Shown one piece after another: positions 1 through 4,500 of a stretch of DNA of 5,602 nucleotides. The stretch spans positions 1-5,602 of the forward strand of contig CALYNN010000113.1 in NCBI GenBank assembly GCA_945221685.1, read 5' to 3'. This DNA comes from an uncultured Clostridia bacterium. GTDB taxonomy: Bacteria > Bacillota > Clostridia > Oscillospirales > Acutalibacteraceae. Made by a program: the position numbers and the translations under genes. A model generated the notes under the pieces. It searched no databases. It saw only the letters and a list, made by a program, of their open reading frames with translations, and was not told the origin of the DNA. Within the stretch, counting starts at the first letter, position 1. The number at the start of each line of letters is the position of its first letter.

Positions 1-188
1 GCGACACTCCGTACAAAACCGAAAACGGCACCTGCCTTTGCATAAGAGGCGGAAATGCTCATCAGCAGGTGACTGCCCCGGGATATGAGATGTATTATGT
101 TTGGCTTATTCGCCATCTTGACGGTGACCCGTGGGATAAAACAAGAATTTATGTTCCCGAATACGAATGGCTTGCCAACGCGGACTGA
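1..188 (+). CDS. 3' end of a KduI/IolB-like cupin isomerase (partial)
   Basis: This is the C-terminal 61 residues of a gene that starts before the window; codons run in the frame beginning at base 3 and end at TGA 186-188. The visible part contains HQQVTAPGYEMYYVWLIRHL, then a tail ending in YVPEYEWLANAD. That resembles the C-terminus of 5-deoxy-glucuronate isomerase (IolB) and related KduI-family cupins, which end with an HPV..APGYD.YYLWV.AG strand pair and a short 'P.HEWL' tail. IolB acts in the cytoplasm in myo-inositol breakdown. The family call is inferred by recall from a short fragment; the exact substrate cannot be assigned and the zinc-binding residues lie mostly outside the window. 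No strong terminator follows directly. The first convincing hairpin is 120 bases downstream, so transcripts from this gene may run into the ABC leader. Confidence 0.6.
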   Translation, partial: DTPYKTENGTCLCIRGGNAHQQVTAPGYEMYYVWLIRHLDGDPWDKTRIYVPEYEWLANAD

Positions 189-199
189 ATAAAATTAAC

Positions 200-270
200 G
201 CATAATTTATAGATTTAGCGTATAAATATACTTTTTTTGCATAAATATACTGAAAAAATGCAAATATTTA
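200..270. repeat. Four degenerate AT-rich repeats at about 20-base steps
   Basis: Related 11-13-base units begin at 200 (GCATAATTTATAG), 220 (GTATAAATATACT), 239 (GCATAAATATACT) and 260 (GCAAATATTTATT). The middle two differ at one base in 13. The unit at 220 is a palindrome (GTATA-AA-TATAC). The array ends exactly at the -35 box of the promoter at 271. Spacing of 19-21 bases is about two helical turns, as expected of sites filled on one DNA face. The unit at 239 with its flanks (TGCATAAATATACT) loosely resembles an ArgR-type box (TGAATWWWWATTCA), but not closely enough to name a regulator. The region is very AT-rich, so chance similarity is a real alternative. Confidence 0.4.
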
Positions 271-299
271 TTGACTTTAATAAAATTATGTGATAAATT
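271..299 (+). promoter_or_regulatory. Promoter of the amino-acid ABC transporter operon
   Basis: A -35 box TTGACT (271-276) is followed, after a 17-base spacer, by TAAATT (294-299). A TG at 291-292 makes an extended -10. Transcription would start near 306, giving a leader of about 60 nt before the ATG at 367. There is no room for another promoter between the downstream hairpin and the start codon, so this promoter must fire through that hairpin. Confidence 0.6.
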
Positions 300-309
300 C
301 TCAATGAAA

Positions 310-345
310 AGGACAAGGAGGTCCGTATTCCTTGTCCTGTTTTTA
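310..345 (+). terminator. Terminator-like hairpin at the 5' end of the ABC mRNA (possible attenuator)
   Basis: A perfect 10-bp stem (AGGACAAGGA at 310-319 with TCCTTGTCCT at 329-338) encloses a 9-base loop and is followed by GTTTTTATT. It lies between the promoter at 271-299 and the start codon at 367, so it begins only a few nucleotides into the expected transcript. It could be an attenuator, a 5' stabilising hairpin, or the terminator of the gene ending at 188 that the later promoter reads through. The 5' arm and loop contain a perfect anti-16S match AAGGAGGT (315-322). GGAC (311-314) could also pair with the nearer GTCC (321-324), a weak alternative fold that excludes the long stem. Confidence 0.65.
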
Positions 346-351
346 TTAATT

Positions 352-357
352 AGGAGG
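352..357 (+). promoter_or_regulatory. Ribosome binding site fixing the start of the substrate-binding protein
   Basis: AGGAGG lies 9 bases before ATG 367. It decides for the 367 start against the in-frame upstream ATG 304 and TTG 271, which would translate through the promoter and hairpin and spoil the signal peptide. Confidence 0.85.
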
Positions 358-366
358 AAGAAAAAA

Positions 367-1218
367 ATGAAACTTTTAAAAAAAATTACAGCAGTTGTTC
401 TTGCTGTAATTACAGTAGCAACCTGCTTTGCTGCCTGTTCAAAGAGCACTGCAAAGGTTAAGGTAATCGACATTAATCTTTCAGACGAGGTTTATGCACT
501 TGGCGTAAACAAGGACGACGCAGAGCTTCTTACACAGGCTAACGAGTTTATCAAGGAAATTATGGACAACGGAACCTTTGATAAAATCTGCAACAACTAT
601 TTCGGAGACGGTGAGCCCGTTGCAGTTACATCTGCTGTGGAGGATTCCTCAAAGGATCAGCTTGTTGTTGCTACAAATGCTGAATTTGAGCCTTTTGAAT
701 ACAAGAAGGGTGACAGCTTCTACGGTATAGATATGGAGGTTGTTAAGGCATTTGCGGATTCATTGGGCAAGGAGCTTGTTATTAAGGATATGAAATTTGA
801 TGCTGTTGTTCTTTCTGTTCAGCAGGGCAAGGCTGATATTGCCGCCGCAGGACTTACAGTAACAGAGGACAGAGCAGCTCAGGTTAACTTTACGGATTCT
901 TACTACTCAGCATCACAGAAAATCGTTGTAAGAGGCGACGACACAACATTTGATGAATGCCAAACAAAGGAAGATGTTGACGCTATTTTGAAGGGTCTTG
1001 ATTCATCAGTAAAAATCGGCGGACAAAACGGCACTACCGGTCAGTATTATGTTGAGGGTTCAGAGAACTTTGGCTTTGAAAAGCTTCCCGCAACTTTTGT
1101 AGGCTACGACAACGGTTCACTTGCTATGCAGGATTTAATTAACGGAAATGTTCAGTATGTAATTATTGACGCTGCTCCTGCTGCTGCAATTTCAACAGCC
1201 ATCAACGAGGTCGCTTAA
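367..1218 (+). CDS. Amino-acid ABC transporter substrate-binding lipoprotein, circularly permuted SBP_bac_3 fold
   Basis: This 283-residue lipoprotein should capture a polar amino acid outside the membrane and deliver it to the permease and ATPase encoded downstream. Residues 1-24 form a lipoprotein signal: a KLLKK n-region, a hydrophobic core, and lipobox FAAC with Cys24 as the predicted acylation site. Residues 99-283 match the first four-fifths of SBP_bac_3 proteins: LVVATNAEFEPFEY (99-112), GIDMEVVKAFA, then DAVVLSVQQGKADIAAAGLT, VTEDR with Arg169 (family carboxylate binder), IGGQNGTTGQYY (217-228), and VIID with Asp268 (family amino-group binder). The usual C-terminal segment is absent at the end. 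Its equivalent, YALGVNKDDAELL..ANEFIKEIMDNGTFDKICNNYFG, lies at 43-80, joined to the rest by an acidic linker (81-97). The order is therefore permuted. Family assignment is firm; the substrate is not determined. A terminator follows at 1231-1263. Confidence 0.93.
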   Translation: MKLLKKITAVVLAVITVATCFAACSKSTAKVKVIDINLSDEVYALGVNKDDAELLTQANEFIKEIMDNGTFDKICNNYFGDGEPVAVTSAVEDSSKDQLVVATNAEFEPFEYKKGDSFYGIDMEVVKAFADSLGKELVIKDMKFDAVVLSVQQGKADIAAAGLTVTEDRAAQVNFTDSYYSASQKIVVRGDDTTFDECQTKEDVDAILKGLDSSVKIGGQNGTTGQYYVEGSENFGFEKLPATFVGYDNGSLAMQDLINGNVQYVIIDAAPAAAISTAINEVA

Positions 1219-1230
1219 GTAAAAGAAAGT

Positions 1231-1263
1231 ATGCCTCACCTTTAGCAAGGTGAGGTATTTTTT
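1231..1263 (+). terminator. Intercistronic terminator between binding protein and permease
   Basis: A 12-bp stem with one G-U pair (ATGCCTCACCTT at 1231-1242 with AAGGTGAGGTAT at 1247-1258) closes a TAGC loop and runs into six Ts (1258-1263). It lies 12 bases after the binding-protein stop. No promoter is evident before the permease, so partial read-through would give more binding protein than membrane complex, the usual need in ABC importers. The 3' hairpin may also protect the upstream message. Confidence 0.85.
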
Positions 1264-1278
1264 ATAAAGGTAAAAATT

Positions 1279-1986
1279 ATGAATTTTGGAAAAAAAATAG
1301 AGGTCTTTTATGATTTCTTTATAGACCACGGAGGGTACAATACAGTACTTCTCGGTCTCAAAAACACTTGTATTATTGCTGTTTCGGGCTTGATAATCGG
1401 TATTATAATCGGTACTTTGATTGCAACTGTAAGAGTTGTGCCGAAAAATAATGCGTTTGTTAAGGTGCTTGATAAAATTGCAGGCCTTTATGTCAGCCTA
1501 TTCAGAGGAACGCCTATTGTTGTTCAGCTGCTTGTATTTTATTATGTACTGATGCCCTCTTTGTCACTGCGTATGAATTCTGTTGCAGTGGCGGTAGTTG
1601 TGTTTGGTATGAATTCAGGTGCCTACATATCCGAAATGATGAGAGCAGGTATTCTTTCAGTTGACCCCGGTCAGATGGAGGGCGGCCGCTCGGTAGGACT
1701 CAGCTACGGAACAACTATGATGAAAATCATTATTCCCCAAGCGGTAAAGAATATACTGCCTACCTTAGGCAACGAGTTCATTTCTCTTATTAAGGAAACA
1801 TCTGTTGTAAGCTTTGTAGGAGCAACGGACCTTTATGTAGCATTTAACCGAATCGGCTCTAACAGCTATGAATTTATGATACCTTACATTGTAATGGCTC
1901 TTATCTATATAGCTCTTGTAGTAATTATTTCAATGCTTATTAAAATCATGGAAAGGAGCCTGAGAAAAAGTGATAAAAGTTTGTAA
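1279..1986 (+). CDS. Amino-acid ABC transporter permease (HisM/GlnP family)
   Basis: A 235-residue inner-membrane subunit that forms the channel, presumably as a homodimer since only one permease gene is present. Hydrophobic stretches lie near residues 24-52, 68-92, 100-120, 165-185 and 200-223, matching the five-segment HisMQ permease plan. Family landmarks are NTVLLGLKNT (21-30) before the first segment, SLFRGTPIVVQL (73-84), and the cytoplasmic EAA loop at about 131-156 (GGRSVGLSYG followed by IIIPQA), which docks on the ATPase. KETSVVSFVGATDL (172-185) is also typical. The length is normal. The start is ATG 1279 with AAAGG 8 bases upstream, weaker than the other ribosome sites here, which together with the preceding terminator suggests lower expression than the binding protein. 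The last 17 bases overlap the ATPase gene. Confidence 0.95.
   Translation: MNFGKKIEVFYDFFIDHGGYNTVLLGLKNTCIIAVSGLIIGIIIGTLIATVRVVPKNNAFVKVLDKIAGLYVSLFRGTPIVVQLLVFYYVLMPSLSLRMNSVAVAVVVFGMNSGAYISEMMRAGILSVDPGQMEGGRSVGLSYGTTMMKIIIPQAVKNILPTLGNEFISLIKETSVVSFVGATDLYVAFNRIGSNSYEFMIPYIVMALIYIALVVIISMLIKIMERSLRKSDKSL
1951..1958 (+). promoter_or_regulatory. Ribosome binding site for the GTG-started ATPase gene
   Basis: GAAAGGAG lies inside the end of the permease gene, 11 bases before GTG 1970. It supports the GTG start and the 17-base overlap, an arrangement usually linked to coupled translation. Confidence 0.7.
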
Positions 1987-2692
1987 TCTTCAAAAAAGCT
2001 TCGGTGATAATCAAGTGCTTAAGGGCATTGATTATGAGGTAGAGCAAGGTGAAAAAATAGTTGTTATCGGTCCATCGGGTTCCGGAAAAAGTACATTTTT
2101 AAGGTGTCTTAATCTTTTGGAAACGCCCACCGGCGGAGAAATATATTTTGACGGTGAATGTATCACCGACAAAAAATGTGACATCAATAAAGTCCGTCAG
2201 CATATGGGAATGGTTTTTCAGCATTTCAATCTTTTCAACAACAAAACAATACTTGATAATATTACTCTTGCTCCTGTTCACCTTAAATTATCAAGCAAGG
2301 AGGATGCCAACAAAAATGCAATGGCTCTTTTAAAGAGAGTCGGTCTTGAGGATAAGGCAGGCGCATATCCGAGCCAGCTTTCAGGCGGTCAGAAGCAGAG
2401 GGCGGCTATTGTCAGAGCATTGGCAATGAATCCTAAAGTAATGCTTTTTGATGAGCCTACATCGGCTCTTGATCCCGAAATGGTCGGTGAAGTATTGCAG
2501 GTAATGAAAAGCCTTGCAAATCAGGGTATGACTATGGTTGTTGTAACTCACGAAATGGGCTTTGCCAGAGAGGTTGCCGACCGAGTTATATTTATGGCAG
2601 ACGGTGTTATTGTTGAGGAGGGTACGCCGAAAGATATTTTTGAGTGTCCCCAAGACCCACGGCTTCGTCAGTTCTTAAAGGCAGTATTATAA
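1970..2692 (+). CDS. Amino-acid ABC transporter ATP-binding protein (GlnQ/HisP family)
   Basis: A 240-residue cytoplasmic ATPase that powers import of the amino acid through the permease encoded just upstream. All nucleotide-binding motifs are intact: Walker A GPSGSGKST (34-42), Q-loop Gln84 in VFQHFNLF, signature LSGGQ (137-141), Walker B VMLFDEP (157-163) with Asp161 and Glu162, D-loop SALD (165-168), and switch His194 in VVTHEMGFA. The FQHFNLF and THEMGFAREVADR stretches are characteristic of the polar amino-acid uptake branch. The C-terminus (FECPQDPRLRQFLKAVL) is also the normal family ending, so the protein is full length. The start is GTG 1970, within the permease gene and in a different frame. 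A hairpin that may end this operon begins 9 bases after the stop. Confidence 0.96.
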   Translation: MIKVCNLQKSFGDNQVLKGIDYEVEQGEKIVVIGPSGSGKSTFLRCLNLLETPTGGEIYFDGECITDKKCDINKVRQHMGMVFQHFNLFNNKTILDNITLAPVHLKLSSKEDANKNAMALLKRVGLEDKAGAYPSQLSGGQKQRAAIVRALAMNPKVMLFDEPTSALDPEMVGEVLQVMKSLANQGMTMVVVTHEMGFAREVADRVIFMADGVIVEEGTPKDIFECPQDPRLRQFLKAVL

Positions 2693-2696
2693 TAAC

Positions 2697-2730
2697 GGAG
2701 GAAAGCGGCGGTGTATTTATCTGCCGCTTT
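2697..2730 (+). promoter_or_regulatory. SD followed directly by a hairpin, upstream of the EamA gene
   Basis: GGAGG (2697-2701) is followed without a gap by a 10-bp stem with one G-U pair (AAAGCGGCGG at 2702-2711 with CTGCCGCTTT at 2721-2730) and a 9-base loop, then ATTGATTGCT and ATG 2741. The hairpin may be the terminator of the ABC operon, though its T tail is poor. It also covers the alternative GTG start at 2711. If it stays folded, the SD would effectively be 10 nt from ATG 2741. Confidence 0.6.
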
Positions 2731-2740
2731 ATTGATTGCT

Positions 2741-3679
2741 ATGAAAAAAATCAAAACAGTGTGCCTGCTTTTTCTATGCGCAATGATTTGGGGATTTAGC
2801 TTTGTTGCTCAAACAAAGGGCGCCGATAGCGGCATAGGAGCATTATCCTACAATGGCTTTAGGTTTATCATAGGCACCGTAAGCCTTATTCCCGTTGCAT
2901 TCATCTTCGGCAAGGGTGGCAACAAAGCCTCCTCTGAAAATAATAACGGCTCTAAAAGGCAGTTGATTTTCGGCGGAATAATTGCAGGCTGCGCACTGTG
3001 CTGCGCTTCGTTTACGCAACAGATGGGAATACATTTCGGAATTGCCGACGGCACGCCCAACATTACGGGAGTTGCCGGCTTTATTACGGGAATATATATT
3101 ATTTTTATACCGATTATAAGATTATTGCTGGGCAAAAAAACTACCGCAACAACAGCATTGGGAGCCTTAGCGGCGGTAGTGGGATTATATTTTCTTTGTG
3201 TAACCGACGGTATAGGAAGCATAAAAAGAGCTCATATTGTGCTGCTTTTGTGCGCTGTTCTTTTTGCCTGCCACATAATAATTGTTGACAGATTTGCCCC
3301 AAGCGTTAATGCAGTTATGTTCAGCCTTGTTCAGTTTGCAACCGCCGCAGCTTTGGGAACCGCGCTTGCTTTGATTTTTGAGCACCCTACCCTGCTTCAA
3401 ATAAAGGCGGCAATAGTGCCCTTGCTTTACAGCGGCATTTTAAGCTCCGGCGTTGCCTATACACTGCAAACAATCGCTCAAAAGGACGCCGACCCAACCT
3501 TTGCAGGAATTGTGTTTTCCACAGAAAGTGTATTCAGTGCAGTGGGCGGAGCAATTTTTCTTCACGAAATAATGACGGGACGGGGCTATTTCGGCTGTAT
3601 TTTGATATTTGGCGGAATAATTATTTCTCAGCTTGACTTGGATAAAATTAAAAAAGCAAACAAAAAAGGCGGAAACTGA
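2741..3679 (+). CDS. EamA/DMT-family transporter
   Basis: A 312-residue membrane protein of the drug/metabolite transporter superfamily, usually an exporter of amino acids or other small metabolites; the substrate is unknown. Ten hydrophobic segments can be read at about 6-23, 41-57, 75-92, 108-130, 138-155, 165-182, 190-213, 223-241, 254-274 and 283-297, forming the two EamA repeats. WGFSFVAQ (17-24) and STESVFSAVGGAIFLHE (260-276) are typical repeat landmarks. A charged, Asn-rich loop (58-74) separates segments two and three, and the tail is lysine-rich. ATG 2741 is chosen because MKKIKTVCLLFLCAMIWG is the usual family beginning. GTG 2711, 9 bases after GGAGG, is in frame and would add ten residues, but it lies in a hairpin stem. 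The gene is 48 bases after the ATPase and may be read with the ABC operon. It converges with the tetR gene. Confidence 0.88.
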   Translation: MKKIKTVCLLFLCAMIWGFSFVAQTKGADSGIGALSYNGFRFIIGTVSLIPVAFIFGKGGNKASSENNNGSKRQLIFGGIIAGCALCCASFTQQMGIHFGIADGTPNITGVAGFITGIYIIFIPIIRLLLGKKTTATTALGALAAVVGLYFLCVTDGIGSIKRAHIVLLLCAVLFACHIIIVDRFAPSVNAVMFSLVQFATAAALGTALALIFEHPTLLQIKAAIVPLLYSGILSSGVAYTLQTIAQKDADPTFAGIVFSTESVFSAVGGAIFLHEIMTGRGYFGCILIFGGIIISQLDLDKIKKANKKGGN

Positions 3680-3690
3680 ATTCCGCCTTT
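3665..3690. terminator. Bidirectional terminator between the convergent EamA and tetR genes
   Basis: A perfect 10-bp stem (AAAGGCGGAA at 3665-3674 with TTCCGCCTTT at 3681-3690) has a 6-base loop that contains most of the EamA stop codon (3677-3679), and its far arm overlaps the tetR stop (3689-3691). On the minus strand it runs into TTTTTTGTTTGCTTTTT, a strong T tract. On the plus strand the tail is only TTTACTTTATATT, so termination is expected to be stronger for tetR. Confidence 0.85.
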
Positions 3691-4228
3691 ACTTTATATT
3701 ACCATTTTTTATCATAGAGCAAATTGTTTTAGACAAAATTTCCTTATTGAATTCGGGAAGCTGATACATAACCGCGTCTGTTGCTCCGCCTACCGTATAT
3801 GAAATATTTGCTATTTCGTAATAATTTTCCTCCGTAGTAAAGCCGCTGTTTTGGGAAATACAGGAAACAAGCTTTTCCTTAAGCATTTTTATTGACGGGC
3901 CGCAAATAGAGCTGTTTTTAAACTTATTAAGATAATCGAGAGATTTTTCCACCTCATTAAGCATTAAGTCAATGGCAGGCTTTGGATTAGAAGCAATCTC
4001 ATAATAGTTGATATGCTTCGACATTTCAAATATTCCGTCGGTAATCATCTTGAAGCAGCTTTGCAGACAGTCGTCAAGACTTTTGTAGTGAAGATAAAAT
4101 GTGCTTTTGTTAATATCTGCCCTTTTGCAAAGCTCAAGCACAGTAATTTTATTAGCGTCCTTTTCAACAATCATCTCCATAACTGCATTAAAAATAGCCG
4201 TTCTGGTTCTTTTAATTCTTCTGTCCAT
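3689..4228 (-). CDS. TetR/AcrR-family transcriptional regulator
   Basis: A 179-residue one-domain-plus-ligand-pocket repressor. The N-terminal DNA-binding region spans about residues 3-56. The helix-turn-helix reads ITVLELCKRADINKSTFYLH (28-47), followed by YKSLDDCL, the standard TetR pattern of a helix, a turn, and a recognition helix with STFYxHY. The rest (about 60-179) is helical and variable, as expected of a ligand-binding and dimer domain; it resembles the DhaS-like/TetR_C subgroup, but the ligand cannot be read. The length is typical. ATG 4228 is supported by ACGGAG 6 bases upstream on the minus strand. The gene is divergent from the SDR gene across 272 bases and convergent with the EamA gene, so its most likely targets are itself and the SDR-transporter genes (inference). 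Confidence 0.92.
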   Translation of the reverse strand: MDRRIKRTRTAIFNAVMEMIVEKDANKITVLELCKRADINKSTFYLHYKSLDDCLQSCFKMITDGIFEMSKHINYYEIASNPKPAIDLMLNEVEKSLDYLNKFKNSSICGPSIKMLKEKLVSCISQNSGFTTEENYYEIANISYTVGGATDAVMYQLPEFNKEILSKTICSMIKNGNIK

Positions 4229-4248
4229 ACCGTTCTCCGTAACTCTTT

Positions 4249-4268
4249 TCAGTCTTTAGTCAGTCTAA
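4249..4268. promoter_or_regulatory. Candidate TetR operator at the tetR transcription start
   Basis: TCAGTCT occurs twice (4249-4255 and 4260-4266), an 11-base period or one helical turn. The second copy sits in an imperfect palindrome, TTAGTCAGTCTAA (4256-4268). The site covers the expected tetR start point just beyond its -10 box, a good place for autorepression. GACT/AGTC-rich palindromes are common for TetR-family operators; assignment to this regulator is inference. Confidence 0.4.
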
Positions 4269-4274
4269 TTATTT

Positions 4275-4303
4275 ATTGTATCATAATAATAAACAAATTT
4301 CAA
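4275..4303 (-). promoter_or_regulatory. Promoter of the tetR-family gene
   Basis: On the minus strand TTGAAA (4303-4298) is followed by a 17-base spacer and TACAAT (4280-4275). A TGA directly before it makes an extended -10 (TGATACAAT). Each box differs from consensus at one position. Transcription would begin near 4268, about 40 nt before the ATG. Confidence 0.65.
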
Positions 4304-4413
4304 TAAAGTGGTAAATATTCGTTAATTGTCCTAAAACAAAAGCAAATATTTTGTGCAAAAGTTATACGCTACTATTATCACTAAACGCCAAACAACAAAA
4401 AATTTGTTTATTA
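4287..4413. repeat. 14-bp inverted repeat pair flanking the divergent control region
   Basis: TAATAAACAAATTT (4287-4300) and its exact reverse complement AAATTTGTTTATTA (4400-4413) lie 99 bases apart. The first copy overlaps the -35 and spacer of the tetR promoter; the second ends 14 bases before the -35 of the SDR promoter. The stretch between is AT-rich and shows no open reading frame of note. The placement suits a protein binding both promoters, but AT-rich composition makes a chance match possible. Confidence 0.5.
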
Positions 4414-4427
4414 AAATCATTTTATTA

Positions 4428-4456
4428 TTGTATTGCAAATTAATTTATTGTATAAT
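4428..4456 (+). promoter_or_regulatory. Promoter of the SDR gene
   Basis: A consensus -10 box TATAAT (4451-4456) is preceded at exactly 17 bases by TTGTAT (4428-4433), a poor -35 with only TTG conserved. The weak -35 suits a regulated promoter. The expected start near 4463 gives a leader of about 38 nt before ATG 4501. A 9-base direct repeat TTATTGTAT (4425-4433 and 4445-4453) overlaps both boxes. Confidence 0.6.
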
Positions 4457-4500
4457 ATTGGAGATAACTAAACAACTGAAATCAAAAGGAGGATTTTTTA

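Noticed and set aside
220..238. Terminator of the upstream gene (GTATAAATATAC followed by seven Ts)
   Set aside because: The stem is five A/T-rich pairs with a two-base centre, too weak and too tight to form a convincing RNA hairpin.
271..366. In-frame upstream extension of the binding-protein gene (TTG 271, ATG 304)
   Set aside because: It would translate the promoter and the hairpin and put a charged stretch before the lipoprotein signal; ATG 367 has a near-perfect SD at the right distance.
300..366. T-box or riboswitch in the ABC leader
   Set aside because: The leader is about 60 nt with a single hairpin; no T-box sequence and no room for a known aptamer.
207..473. Minus-strand open frame across the ABC leader
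   Set aside because: It covers the promoter, hairpin and start of a certain gene; low-complexity AT-derived residues and no plausible domain.
2711..2740. GTG 2711 as the start of the EamA gene
   Set aside because: Not excluded, but less likely: the codon is in a stable stem, and the family normally begins at the MKK of ATG 2741, though GGAGG is well placed for it.
2848..3222. Minus-strand open frame inside the EamA gene
   Set aside because: A shadow of a clear ten-helix transporter gene; no SD and no recognisable motif.
4013..4306. Plus-strand open frame opposite the start of the tetR gene
   Set aside because: It overlaps the helix-turn-helix coding region and tetR promoter; no SD and no domain.
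4351..4378. Second plus-strand promoter (TTGTGC, 16-base spacer, TATTAT)
   Set aside because: Poor -35, and farther from the gene than the TATAAT promoter at 4428-4456; AT-rich DNA yields such matches by chance.
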